From: Paulownia fortunei
Taxonomy: Eukaryota; Streptophyta; Magnoliopsida; Lamiales; Paulowniaceae
DNA: 64,000 bases
Assembly: GCA_019321725.1 (NCBI GenBank)
Contig: CM033107.1
Span: forward strand, 20,823,445 to 20,887,444
Reading direction: 5' to 3'
The first letter of the stretch is position 1, and each line of letters begins with the position of its first letter. The translations under genes were made by a program, and so were the position numbers. This document shows positions 1 to 10,437 of this stretch, piece after piece. The notes beneath the pieces were generated by a model. The model saw only the letters and a program-made list of their open reading frames with translations, did not search any database and was not told the origin of the DNA.

Positions 1-464
1 TGACTTCCTTTGTTGATAGAAATTCTTCTTCTCAATTTCTCAAGATGATTGCTCTTCTTTTCTTCTTCCAAGAGTCTCAAATGAACCTTGAAATAGTCCT
101 CCCCCTTTTCTTAGTTGTTCTCCTCTCTTTTATCTATACTAAAACTCTCTTTTTTGCAAGTTGCGGTATGCTATCTACTGGACTGGCCGCGGCATGATCA
201 GACTATGCCACGGCATGCTCATTTTTGTTTGTTTTTTTTTCTTTTTTTAGGCCATGCCGCGGCATGGTATGACTGTGTCGTGGCATATTTTCTTCTTATT
301 CATATTTTTGATTTGTTTTATCCCTCATTTTCCTTCCTCACTTGCATTTTGGAGAATTGTTCTATAATGCATCAAAATACGCATAAAAATTGATAAATTG
401 CTTGAGATCAATCAAATAATTAGTCTAGAAATACTTAATTTGTTGGTATAAAACCAACTTATTA
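1..464 (-). mobile_element. Partial 3' LTR of an Athila-type Ty3/gypsy element (minus strand)
   Basis: Read on the minus strand, an internal stretch ending in a taagtttgggggta-like tract near 478-466 is followed at about 464 by the LTR start TAATAAGTTGG. The same start occurs as TGATAAGTTGG at 6564 on the plus strand and as GATAAGTTGAC at about 24324 on the minus strand. The LTR runs off the left edge, so its far end is not seen. It carries copies of a CCGCGGCATG palindromic module at 187-290. Athila membership comes from the pol remains at 4100-5760. Confidence 0.7.
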
Positions 465-1308
465 AATACCCCCAAACTTGAAAATTTGTTTGTACTCAAG
501 CATCAAACATAAATTCTCAATAACAACTCCTCTGTAAATCAGGTTACCAAAGTCGAGAAAGATTTTATTTTTCATCTCATCTCAAAAGATTAGGAAAATA
601 TACCAAGTTTACATGTTATCATGCATATTGATTTCACCTAACTTCATGGTCTTGTGTGTGTGAATGTGAAAGTAGTAGTTTATCAACTTGCATTTATCAT
701 CCGAATAGGTTTATAAGTCAACTGCTCCTATTTGATCCACTTTTGTAGTGCTTACCAAACTCCATAAACTTGTTTTTTATACTAATATCCACTAACGTAG
801 GTAGATCATAGCATCAAAGATCAAAAGGACTTCCAAAGCTTGTATTATAAGGCTTGGGTAATGGTGGAAAAAATATGAAAAATTATAGCTACAAATTACC
901 CATTTTACACAATTATACTAAAACCTTTATGAATGACCACTATCTTTCTCATCAATCCCTTCATTTTTCTTTATTGAACATCATTTTTTTCTTCCTTTTG
1001 ATCTTGGATTACCCCCAAACTTATTTATTTTATTGTATGTAATAGGGTCTATTTGTTTCAGGAAGTTCAAATCAAACACCGCAATTCATAATCTCTTCAT
1101 TTTTATTATTTTTTGATATTTTCTTCTCTTTATTTTTGTTTTTTTTTTAATACTACAATTCATTCATGTGTAAATGAGAAGAAAAATGGTTGAAAATTGA
1201 AATTTTTCATAAAGTTCGATAATGTGTATGGGGTGTCTAAAGAATTATTTCAATAGGTTCAAGAGGGGACACTAGAAAATAATTAAATATAACTCAATGA
1301 AGTACTTA
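465..1308 (-). mobile_element. 3' untranslated internal region of the left Athila-type element
   Basis: Non-coding, AT-rich internal DNA between the env-like region and the 3' LTR. Its reverse complement matches the plus-strand DNA at about 5930-6340. Both hold a taagtttgggggta block (about 1010 and 5934), then a stretch around caagctttggaagtcctt, then an acacacac..gatcatgagg-like block. This shared, mutually inverted homology is the evidence that both belong to one family. No intact reading frame was found. Confidence 0.65.
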
Positions 1309-2300
1309 GAGCGTCAGGACCTCATAAAGTAAATAAAATTAATTTTGGATGTTTAGACACGTAAGCAAACATACATATTCTAATATTCACTTTTTTCAAA
1401 CATGCACATAATTCATTACTCAATTTAACAATCAATAAACTAAACAAGTCAATGAACTAAGCTCAACAAACTATAAACAAGTATTAAACTTTTCAAACAA
1501 CATGTATTATCCTAAACAAACTCTTGAATTCCTCCTCCCCCCCAAAACTTAAGATGAGCATTGTCCTCAATGAGTGAGAGAATTATAAAATAAAATAATT
1601 TTTCTAAAAATGGATGATGTTCGATCTTGTGTGGTAGGGGCGTCTTCAAATAAAGATAATGAGTATGCTGGAAGGATTGGAAGTGGAGGAAATTCAACAG
1701 TGGTGTCCTCCAAAGCAATATGTTGCATGGCTTGCATATGTTGGATGTTGTACTCCATGTATGCATCGAACCTCTGAATATGGAGATTTTGTCGCCTTCT
1801 CTTAGAGCGTCATGACCTTATAAAGTAAATAAAACTAATTTTGGATGTTTAGACATGTAAACAAACATACATATTCTAGTATTCACTTTTTTCAAACATG
1901 CACATAGTTAATTACTCAATTTAACAATCAATAAACTAAACAAGTCAATGAACTAAGTTCAACAAACTATAAACAAGTATTAAACTTTTCAAACAACAGG
2001 TAATTATCCTAAACAAACTCTTGAATTCCTCCTCTTCCCCCAAAACTTAAAATGAACATTGTCCTCAATGAGTGAGAGAATTGTAAAATAAGATAATTTT
2101 CCTGAAAATGGATGATGTTCAATCCTGTGTGGTAGGGGTGTCTTCAAATAAAGATAATAAGTATGCTAGAAGGATTGGAAGTGGAATAAATTCAACAGTG
2201 GTGTCCTCCAAAGTAATACGCTGCATGGCTTGCATGTGTTGGATGTTATACTCTATGTATGCATCGAACCTCTAAATATGGAGATTTTGTCACCTCCTCA
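1309..2300. repeat. Two-copy tandem duplication, 496-bp unit
   Basis: Unit 1 (1309-1804) and unit 2 (1805-2300) both begin gagcgtca.gacc and both end in atgcatcgaacctct.aatatggagattttgtc. They differ only by scattered substitutions and small indels, including a C-run in unit 1 near 1540 that is shortened in unit 2. The duplication lies in the region between pol and the 3' LTR of the left Athila-type element, so it is probably internal to that element. Neither unit encodes a recognisable protein. Confidence 0.9.
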
Positions 2301-2423
2301 TGTGTCGTATTTTTGTTTGCAAATACTGAATGGAATCCTAAGATGGAGGATAGGATATAGTGGTAGTGTGCTCGGCAGGGATTGTGTCCTCAACATGATC
2401 AACAAGAGGGATATGTTCTTCTT

Positions 2424-3120
2424 CTAGGTGGTTATCAGCTGCATTTTCCTTCTCAAGTAAAAATCCAGCACTAGAGAGATGGGGACATCCGTTCTGGGTG
2501 ATCTTGTCATGATCAATGAGTGTAGCAGGTTTTGTAATAGCCTCTTTTTTGTCCCAAGTGACCCCTGCCTATTTAGGCAATACACATATGAGGGATGGCA
2601 TGGCGAGCCCACCTGAGGAGCCTTTTCAAATGATAAATTAATAGACTCCTGAATGTTGTACGCCATATCAACACTCATGTTCTACGTGATGGCATAAAGA
2701 ATGAGTGCTCGACCTGTATCAACATGACTATAATGAGTGGTGGGTTGTATCTTTGCATAAATGAAGTAATACCATGCCTTCCCTAGGCGACTGAGTTTAG
2801 ACATTGGAAATTTGTTGGAGTCGCTGTGGTTGTGTGCCGATTTCGACCATTCAGTGCTGGGCTCACAAAGAGTTTAAAAAGGTCTCTATCATCCCTAGAA
2901 TTAAGATAAAGGCCCTCTCTGGGATTAGATTTTTCTCACAAAGCTTGCGGTATCTTTCCTCTGCCTCGGCACTAATAAAGCATATTTTGTTGAATGAAGC
3001 CGCAGTCAGGGCTTTATCTTTTCCTATTGATTTCTTTTGGGCCATATTTGCAACATGTATATAAGGTAACATAGCATGTAAGGAGAATAAATGTTGAAAA
3101 TGAAAGTAACCTATAAGCAT
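2424..3120 (-). pseudogene. Env-like / plant transposon-protein domain relic of the left Athila-type element
   Basis: On the minus strand a fragment at about 3040-2863 reads MAQKKSIGKDK, then FISAEAEERYRKLCEKNLIPERAF. This resembles the start of the putative plant transposon domain found in Athila-type elements, where a pattern of F-S-EA-YR followed by an IPERG-like motif is typical. The reading continues, broken, to about 2424. Its place downstream of integrase and upstream of the 3' LTR fits the env-like ORF of Athila. Stops and frame changes make it a pseudogene. The assignment rests on motif recall only. Confidence 0.5.
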
Positions 3121-3739
3121 TTTATGTAATGCTACCTTACTTTCCCTTGCACAGGTAGGTTGACATGAAAATAGGGCCTTTGAACTTATTTACCAACCAT
3201 GTCATGTAATATGTGCGAAAAAGTGGTATTGTTTAAGAAAATTTTGATTATGCATTCAATATTGATGATGAAATATCAAAGCGCAAGCAATATATCATCA
3301 AATTTTCAACTTAATTGGCAATGTTCATGAGAAACAAATGAATTAAGCTCAAAATTACAACGCACAACAATTGTTTGTGAACCAAATATTCAAGAGAATA
3401 TGAACTTTGAGCATAATGTATCAACCCCCAAGCATCAAGTCATCAACGAACAACAACATCAAGCTCAAGAGGTTGAAGACTTACCCCAAATTTGGCAAGA
3501 ATTGGATGAAATTTGAATGTGAGTAAAACCTTCCCAAAAAATTGAGTTTTCTAGGTTGAATCCTCAAAAATCCACTAATTGATTTGATTAGAAGTGAGTT
3601 AATATGATTAAATATGATGTGATGCATCTTCTAATTGGTTTAGAATTTAAAATTTTAGTAGAAATTGGGGAATGGGTGTTTAGAGTTTGAGAGAAAATGT
3701 TTTTTTTTTATAAGAGTTTTTGAAGAATTTAGCTTTCAA

Positions 3740-3960
3740 TCGGTTTTTAGAGTCTACCTGTCTCGCATGTCGCGGCATGCTCAGAGCATGCCCAGCATGC
3801 TACCTCTATTAACTCGTATATCGTGCTTTTCCCCATGCCACAGCATGCTAGCTACTAGACTAGCATGCTGCGGCATGATCCAGGCTAAAACTCCGTGACA
3901 CTGCATGATCGCGACATGCTAGCTACTAGACTAGCATGCCGCGGCATGCTCTTTTTTTTT
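3740..3960. repeat. Cluster of CATGCCGCGGCATG-type palindromes
   Basis: A perfect 14-bp palindrome, CATGCCGCGGCATG, is at 3935-3948. Around it are degenerate copies and two copies of a short hairpin (atgctag, 8-nt loop, ctagcat) at about 3845-3868 and 3916-3938. The same palindrome recurs at 253-266, next to a gctatctactggactgg stretch matching gctagctactagactag here. The module has therefore been reiterated within the element. Confidence 0.75.
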
Positions 3961-4099
3961 TGTAAATCCTGAAAAAATGAGTAAAAATCAATGAACAATT
4001 ATCATGATATTAAACAACAAGAAATAAAGCAACACACACAAAAATAAGAAAAGAGAGTTTGGCTAAGAAGTTCTCTATTTAAAGTCTTTAGCTAGACCA

Positions 4100-5760
4100 A
4101 AATCGAATACTTTAGGTTACATCTCCAAGTAGAAGATTAGACATCTTCCAAATTTTATTTTCATAATAATGTTTCAACCTTTGTCCATTGACACAAAATA
4201 ATGAGTCATCCTTACCTTTAAGCTCTACCGTCCCAAATAGAAATATTTTATTGACAATAAAAGGATCGGACCATCAAGATTTCAATTTTTCAGGAAAAAG
4301 TTTTAATCTAGAATTGAAAAGCAACACAAGTTGTTCGGATTGAAATTCTCTTCTCAAGATCATTTTATCATGCCATTGTTTTATTTTTTCTTTATAGATT
4401 TTAGCATTTTTATAGGCGTCAAGCCAAAATTCTTCCATTTTATTGAGTTACAACAATCGTTTGTCTCATATTGCCTTTGTATCAAAATTTAATTATTGCA
4501 AAGCCTAATATGCTCTATGTTCTAGCTCAACAGGGAGGTGACAAGTTTTTTCATAAATCAATCGATAAGGAGACATACCTGTAGGAGTTTCATATATTGT
4601 GCAGTATGCCTATAATGCATTATCAAGCTTATAGGTCCAATCCTTTCGATTAATGCTTACAGTTTTCTCAAGGATTTGCTTCACTTCCCAGTTTGAGAAA
4701 AGGTTATTAAATATATTGGAAAAATGAGAACCTTCATCACTTATGATTGCTCTAGGTATGCCAAAATGAGTGAAAATATGTTTGTGCAAGAATTTAAATA
4801 CTACCTTGGCATCACTAGTAGGTATGATAATGACTTCTATCCACTTGTAGACATAATCCACAACGAGCAAAATGTATGATCAGTCATTTGATGGAGAAAA
4901 TGGTCCCATGAAGTTAAATCCCCTAAACATCAAAGAGTTCAACTTCCATCATGTTAGTCAAAGGAAGCTCATGGCATCTAGTAATTATTCCAGCCCTTTG
5001 ACACCAGTTACATGTTTACACAAAAAATATAACAATCCTTAAACAAAGTTGGTCAATAAAAATTGGATTGCAATACCTTAGAAGCTGACCACTGCATAAG
5101 GATGAATGACAGTGCTTAAGAATTTCATTTGTTTCATCCATTGGAATGTATCTTTGAATCACAGAATCTGAACACTTGTTAAAAATAAGGGATCATCCCA
5201 TAGATATGATTTCAAATCATATAAGAATTTTTTCTTCTGATGATATGTGACGTCTGGAGGCAATAATCCACCTGCAAGATAATTCACAAAATTTGCATAC
5301 CAAGATAAATTATCTTTGATTGCCAAAATAACTCATTTGGGAAAAAAAAATTAATTAATCCTTCAAAATTCTCATTTTTCTGTTCAACCTTGATAAGTGA
5401 TCCGCCACCATATTTTCACTTCCCTTCTTATCTTTGATTTCAAGATCAAATTCTTGAAGAAGGAGTATCCACCGGATTAGCCTTGGTTTTGCATTCTTTT
5501 TGGTAAAGAAATACCTAATAGTAGCATGATCAATATACATTATTACCTTGGTACCTACAAGATAATCACGAAATTTATCAAATGCAAAAACAACAACTAA
5601 CAACTCTTTTTCAGTGGTGTTGTAATTTTGTTGGACATCATCAAGTGTTCGCTTTGCATAGTAAATAGTGTCTCATTTGTGCCTAAATGAACCTTATTCT
5701 TTGTCACATCAGAAATCATCCCTAGCCTCACAATATTTTTATCCACGTTTCTACCCTTCA
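4100..5760 (-). pseudogene. Athila-type Ty3/gypsy pol relic: RNase H and integrase
   Basis: Minus-strand reading from 5760 downwards shows the end of reverse transcriptase, then RNase H ([18 protein letters not shown], then IDHATIRYF, then [17 protein letters not shown] and [12 protein letters not shown] at 5603-5355). The integrase follows, with CQRAG, GPFSPS, VVDYVYKWIE, HFGIPRAIISDEGSHF (4870-4610) and the C-terminal [22 protein letters not shown] with VNGQRLKHYY near 4340-4150. The LKSRWSGPF-like C-terminus is typical of the Athila lineage. Several stops and frame breaks interrupt it, and the RT and gag that should lie further right are missing, replaced from about 5770 by the oppositely oriented element. 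Confidence 0.88.
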
Positions 5761-5769
5761 TTCACACAT

Positions 5770-6563
5770 TTATTTAAAGATCATGTTCAAAAGTGGAAGA
5801 AATGTACATGGATTGGGTAGTATTGATAAATGTTTTATATGGTCTTTTGAAAAAAAAAATGGAGAAAAATGGAGAAACAAAAGAAGATTTAGAAGAGAAG
5901 AAATTACCCCCTTATTATCAAAGCAAAACAACATAAGTTTGGGGGTATATAAATTCTTGAAATAAAAAAGATGTCAATGAGTTAAAAAAGAAAAGAAAAA
6001 AAAGAAGTGTGGGATGATTAGGAGGCTTGTGTAATCAAACATGTTTCTTTAGTGTTTGTGTTTTAGGTGATTTTGAGCTATTTTATTATCCAAATCATCT
6101 ACCCTAATCCAAACCATACATTATAAGCTTTGAAAGTCCTTCTAATCCTTATTGCTAAGATTATCTAAATTAGTAGAAATTAGTGTGAAGAAAGAGCATA
6201 TGGAATTGAGAAGAATTATCAAATCACAATCAAAGTAGATCTTTTAGAAAAAAAAAATCTTTATAAACCTATCTTGGTGACAAACTTATTTTGATGCATT
6301 GGCTATACACACACACTTAAGATCATGAGGTTAAGTCGAAATTGACATATACATCAACATTTTAGATATAATTACCTTTTTGCTATTCTTTTTGAATTAT
6401 TACCCTTAGTAACTTTTGAGGTTGGATGATGATTCAATGGTAGTATAGTATGACTAAGATTTTTAGTAGGTTATTTTTGTTTAGGTTTGTCTTGTTTTGT
6501 TTTTGTTATTTTAGTTTTGTGTTTTTATTTTAGGACAAGCAAATGTTTAAGTTTGGTGATACT
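5770..6563 (+). mobile_element. Internal 3' end of a second Athila-type element (plus strand)
   Basis: This holds the same sequence blocks as 465-1040 but on the opposite strand: taagtttgggggtat at about 5934, a cattataagctttgaaagtcctt block at about 6120, an acacacacacttaagatcatgagg block at about 6305, and a gacaagcaaatgtttaagtttgg tract immediately before the LTR at 6564. Such a caag.. taagtttgggg tract just upstream of the 3' LTR is the usual arrangement in this family. All upstream protein-coding parts are absent. Confidence 0.7.
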
Positions 6564-7889
6564 TGATAAGTTGGTTTTATATTAATTATTTTATATTCTT
6601 TTACTTAATAATCTATTTATTTTCAAGCATTTTATGTTGATCTTATTCGTTTTGTATTAATTGTGTAGGTGTCATGAAAAGAGGAGAACAATCAAAAAAG
6701 AAAATAAAAATTCTTAAAAAATGGAATCTTGCCACGACTCAAGAAATTGGAATTGCAGCCTGAAGTTGATGTCAATCCAAGTTATTTGATGTCGCAGCCT
6801 CAAATTTTCAGCGCAAAAAATGATCAATTTTATAAAGGAGGGTAGACCATTTGAAGGCGCAGCCTAAAGCTCAGGAGTCGCAGTGCCAATTCGCAGAAAA
6901 TTGTACAGTGAGTTTGGAGCCGCAACTCCAATTAGCGAAAAATTTAAAACCTAATTTTTAAGTCAGATTTTGAGACTTTTTTTTGGAAGACTATAAAAGG
7001 CAACTTTCAAGATAAATTTAGGGACTTCATTTGGCCGAAGAACACAAGGAAAAGTAGGAGGAAAAGGGAGCAAAGACTTCAAGATTTAATATTTGGGTTT
7101 TCTTTTTCAAGATTTCAGAGTTCTTCTTTTTTTCTTTCCTTTTTATTTACCTTTTGCCATGAATTCAGATTTGTCTATGAATTTGATAGATATGATTAGG
7201 GACTAAGTTTTCTAATCTAGGATTTTGATGTAACCTAATTAGGATGATTTGAATTTCTCTTTTAATTCAATTGAATGTTTATTTTATCTAATTGAGTTTT
7301 CTATATAATTTTTAATATTTTTAATTACTTGTACACTAATTGAATAATTTGCTAATCATATTGACCCGGAAAAGTGATATATGTGTCTAGTTCTATGTAT
7401 AAAAAATTATAAATTGTATGTAATAAAAGAATATACTTGCATGATTTGTGTAGTCTTAATTGAAATCCTTAGAGCCAATAATTTATTGATTGTTTAATTC
7501 ACATAAAAATATAATGGGTTAACAATTGGTAAAATATTCATTAGATCTTGGAGAGGCTATTGAATAATTAAGGGATTTTCAGCTATCCACTAAGAAATAA
7601 ATTGAAATTAATGCGATTGAATATTCAAATCGGACTAATTATGGTAAAACCACAATCATAGGTCTTTAAGAGTCATTGAAGCTCATCCTTATTTGATTTT
7701 GTATATTAGTTTAGTGATAATTTATTTTAGTTTACATATCATCACTATGTTACAATTGTTCAGTTAGAATTAAAGTTAACTCATTTCAATATTTAGTAAT
7801 TTAATATTTCTCGTGAGAACGATGTTTTACTCATTTATTTTATTACTTGTTTATGATAACTTACACTTACATTCACAAATTTCGCAACA
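6564..7889 (+). mobile_element. 3' LTR of the second Athila-type element
   Basis: It begins TGATAAGTTGGTTTTATA at 6564 and ends around ttcgcaaca near 7886-7889. The end corresponds to the terminal tgcactcgcgatttgca of the related LTR at 22781-24325 (read on its minus strand). Length is about 1.3 kb, within the usual range for Athila LTRs. The right boundary is approximate. No target duplication can be paired because the partner LTR is missing. Confidence 0.65.
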
Positions 7890-7990
7890 ACCAATAAACT
7901 TAGTAATATCTGGGTCTACTTCTTGTCCACATAGTTTAATATTTGCTTAATCAGGAAATGGAAAACTTTTCTTGTAAATTAAGGTGTGTT

Positions 7991-8042
7991 CATGTGATGC
8001 TTCCATTCAATTCAAGCATGTGATGCTTCCATTCAATTCAAG
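7991..8042. repeat. 26-bp direct tandem duplication (2 copies)
   Basis: The 26-base unit starting catgtgatgcttccattc is present twice in perfect tandem, 7991-8016 and 8017-8042. It lies about 100 bp beyond the right LTR end. It looks like a simple replication-slippage duplication. Confidence 0.95.
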
Positions 8043-8961
8043 ATTATTGACTGGCCTTTTGAATTAAAAGTAAAAAAAAGTAGTTGATTTCATTTTCTTT
8101 ATTATTTACACAGTTCTTTGAGAAAGACTATTAATTTGCATTACATTAAATGTGCTAATTATTAGGTTCTAGTCCCATTCAAGATAAACACAAAAAAGTT
8201 GTCCTTCTATACTTGCTTCTTGACGAACGTAAACTGCAAACTTTTGGCTACTTATTTAGATGTTGCTTATAAAAAATAAAAAAGAAAAAAACAGAATGGA
8301 ATAGCTCCATTTTCAACAATGATTTGAGGAATTCTTTGGCTCTTACCTATTACAGTTTCCAAAATCAGTTATGACTTTCTCAGTCTTAGGTTGAACTAAC
8401 AAGATACTAATAGTTTTCAAAGTCTCTAAACTATAACATAGAACTTGGAAAATGGACTAGGTTGTAGAAGAGTATGTTGGTTGATCAACATCAAGATTTT
8501 CAAAGTTCATCCTCTATAACATAATCTTCTTTTCTGGACGACTATTTGTCGTTCCTCTTGATTAAGTTAAAAAAAAACGCGATTTTCTTGACCTGGCAAG
8601 CTTCTTTTGTTTATATACTTAGCACATCTGGTCCAGAGCCACCACAGGTTCTAGAGAGTTTCAACTTATACTATTCACCATAAGCACCTTCCCTAGATAT
8701 ACACTATAATTTGGACAATATTTGTCAATTGTCAACATCTCTGATAATCAAATAAGATAACCTGATAGGATCTATGAGATGTGTGTCCTTAATTCTTGAA
8801 AGTATATAATTGCGATAATTATGACAGAAGATAATATAATGGTTAACCTTTATAATAGAGAAAGCACACTTTCAAGGGTCCCCCTCAGCACTAAAATTAG
8901 TAATTGACATATCTAAAATAGTTATGTGATAAGCTTTTTTTATCTCCTATTTCTTCCTTTG

Positions 8962-9001
<40 letters not shown>

Positions 9002-9248
9002 CAGTAAGATCCAAGTTGGAAAAATATCCAGCATAAAACAGTGTCCATCCAATCATCTACACTAGGTGTGCAAACATTTTCATAAACCCCACTTATCCTA
9101 CACATCATATCACATATATTACCAACATATATTGTTGATACCAATAGCCATCTCTCTCTCTCTCACACACACTCACACACGGATTGCATGTAGGAGTCTT
9201 TAGGGGCGTTGGTAGTTTGGGAAGTTTTTGAGTATTGTGCTGTTGAAA
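8043..9248 (+). promoter_or_regulatory. 5' flank of the MYB gene, with GA and CT/AC microsatellites
   Basis: No gene is seen here. It holds an uninterrupted (GA)n tract at 8964-8994 and a CT-then-AC tract at about 9150-9180, both close upstream of the MYB start codon at 9249. Polypurine/polypyrimidine tracts of this kind are common in plant core promoters and 5' leaders, but a regulatory role is inference. No TATA box could be assigned with confidence. Confidence 0.45.
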
Positions 9249-10437
9249 ATGGGCAGGAAGTGCTCACATTGTGGGAACATAGGCCACAATTCAAGAACTT
9301 GCAACACTTCCAGAGTACCTAATATTGGTGGTGGAGTGAGATTATTTGGTGTACAACTTGATATCTCCTCTTCCTCATCAATTCCCATGAAGAAAAGCTT
9401 CAGCTTGGATTGCTTGTCCTGCTCCACACCAGCTTCATCTTCCTCCCCATCATCTCCCTTATCTTCATCGCGAGCTCCGATGAATGAAAACTCTCATAAG
9501 ACATCCATATGTTATCTCTCTGATGGTCCCTTAGGCCTAGCTCTGGAGAGAAAGAAAGGTATGTTATATGGAACTAATCATGCTTTCATGTCAACTTATC
9601 CAAGTTAAATGAAATCTGTTCGAGCCCCCCGCTTGGCAATTTGATGGCTAGTATTCAATATGACAAGAAAAAGAGGTGGCCTTCTTTCTTTAAGACAACT
9701 TTCTACCTATAGAAACTAGAAAAAATTGTAGGGAGGTTGCCTTAAGAAGCAATAATATGCTCAGGCAAGAACTATTTTACTTGTCTTGATTTATGTGGCA
9801 AATTCCTATGATATCCGTACTACTTGAATGTTTAAATTTTCCTCCTACCCTCCATCCTTTCAAGCCCTGTTCTTAATTACTTTCCTTTTTACTCTACGAA
9901 ACACACTTTTGTATGACTTTATGGCATTGATTTTCACTGCCTTGTCCTACAATAAATGATATATCTTTAACTAATTTTGATACCACTATCTTATTACAAG
10001 CAATATCTTTCTTTGGTTGCTGTAATTCAAGTTTGATCTGTTCACTGATGGGATTACCATTTTCTTCATGGCTGGAACATTAGGAGTTCCATGGACAGAA
10101 GAGGAACATCGCAAATTCCTAATGGGACTAGAAAAGCTAGGGAAAGGAGACTGGAGGGGCATTTCAAGAAACTTTGTGACTACAAGGACTCCAACTCAAG
10201 TTGCTAGTCATGCTCAGAAGTATTTTCTCCGACTGGCAAGCCTCAGTAAGAAGAAGCGCCGTTCTAGCCTCTTTGACATGGTAAAATTGATCTCCAAAAG
10301 CTTACAGTCCTAAGGTTCCATTTTACCTTAGAATTGGAGGTAACTTTTCTTGGTCAATTATGCAACAGGTTGGTGCTAACAATGTTAGTTCAGAGGCAGT
10401 TACGGCAAACTCTAAACGAGAAATTCATATAGACTGA
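9249..10437 (+). CDS. One-repeat (SHAQKYF-type) MYB transcription factor with CCHC zinc knuckle, 3 exons
   Basis: Nuclear DNA-binding regulator of the MYB-related KUA1/MYBS3-like group. Exons read 9249-9558, 10084-10280 and 10369-10437, giving 191 codons plus stop. Residues 1-20 hold MGRKC and the zinc knuckle [14 protein letters not shown]. An RLFGV motif follows near residue 35, known in plants as a repression motif. The MYB repeat lies in exon 2, from [12 protein letters not shown] through [11 protein letters not shown] to [13 protein letters not shown], then [11 protein letters not shown]. The phase-1 splice restores RKKGVPW exactly as in the family, so the ATG at 10068 is spurious. The ATG at 9249 was chosen because MGRKCSHCG is the family N-terminus and the frame upstream has only a TTG. 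The third exon codes for only 22 residues, so the protein is shorter than most relatives of about 250-350 residues. The family regulates sugar, light, hormone and cell-expansion responses; the exact role here is unknown. Confidence 0.92.

Noticed and set aside
10068..10083. ATG at 10068 as the start of a separate MYB protein
   Set aside because: The bases before 10084 are intron; splicing 9558 to 10084 restores the conserved RKKGVPW junction in phase.
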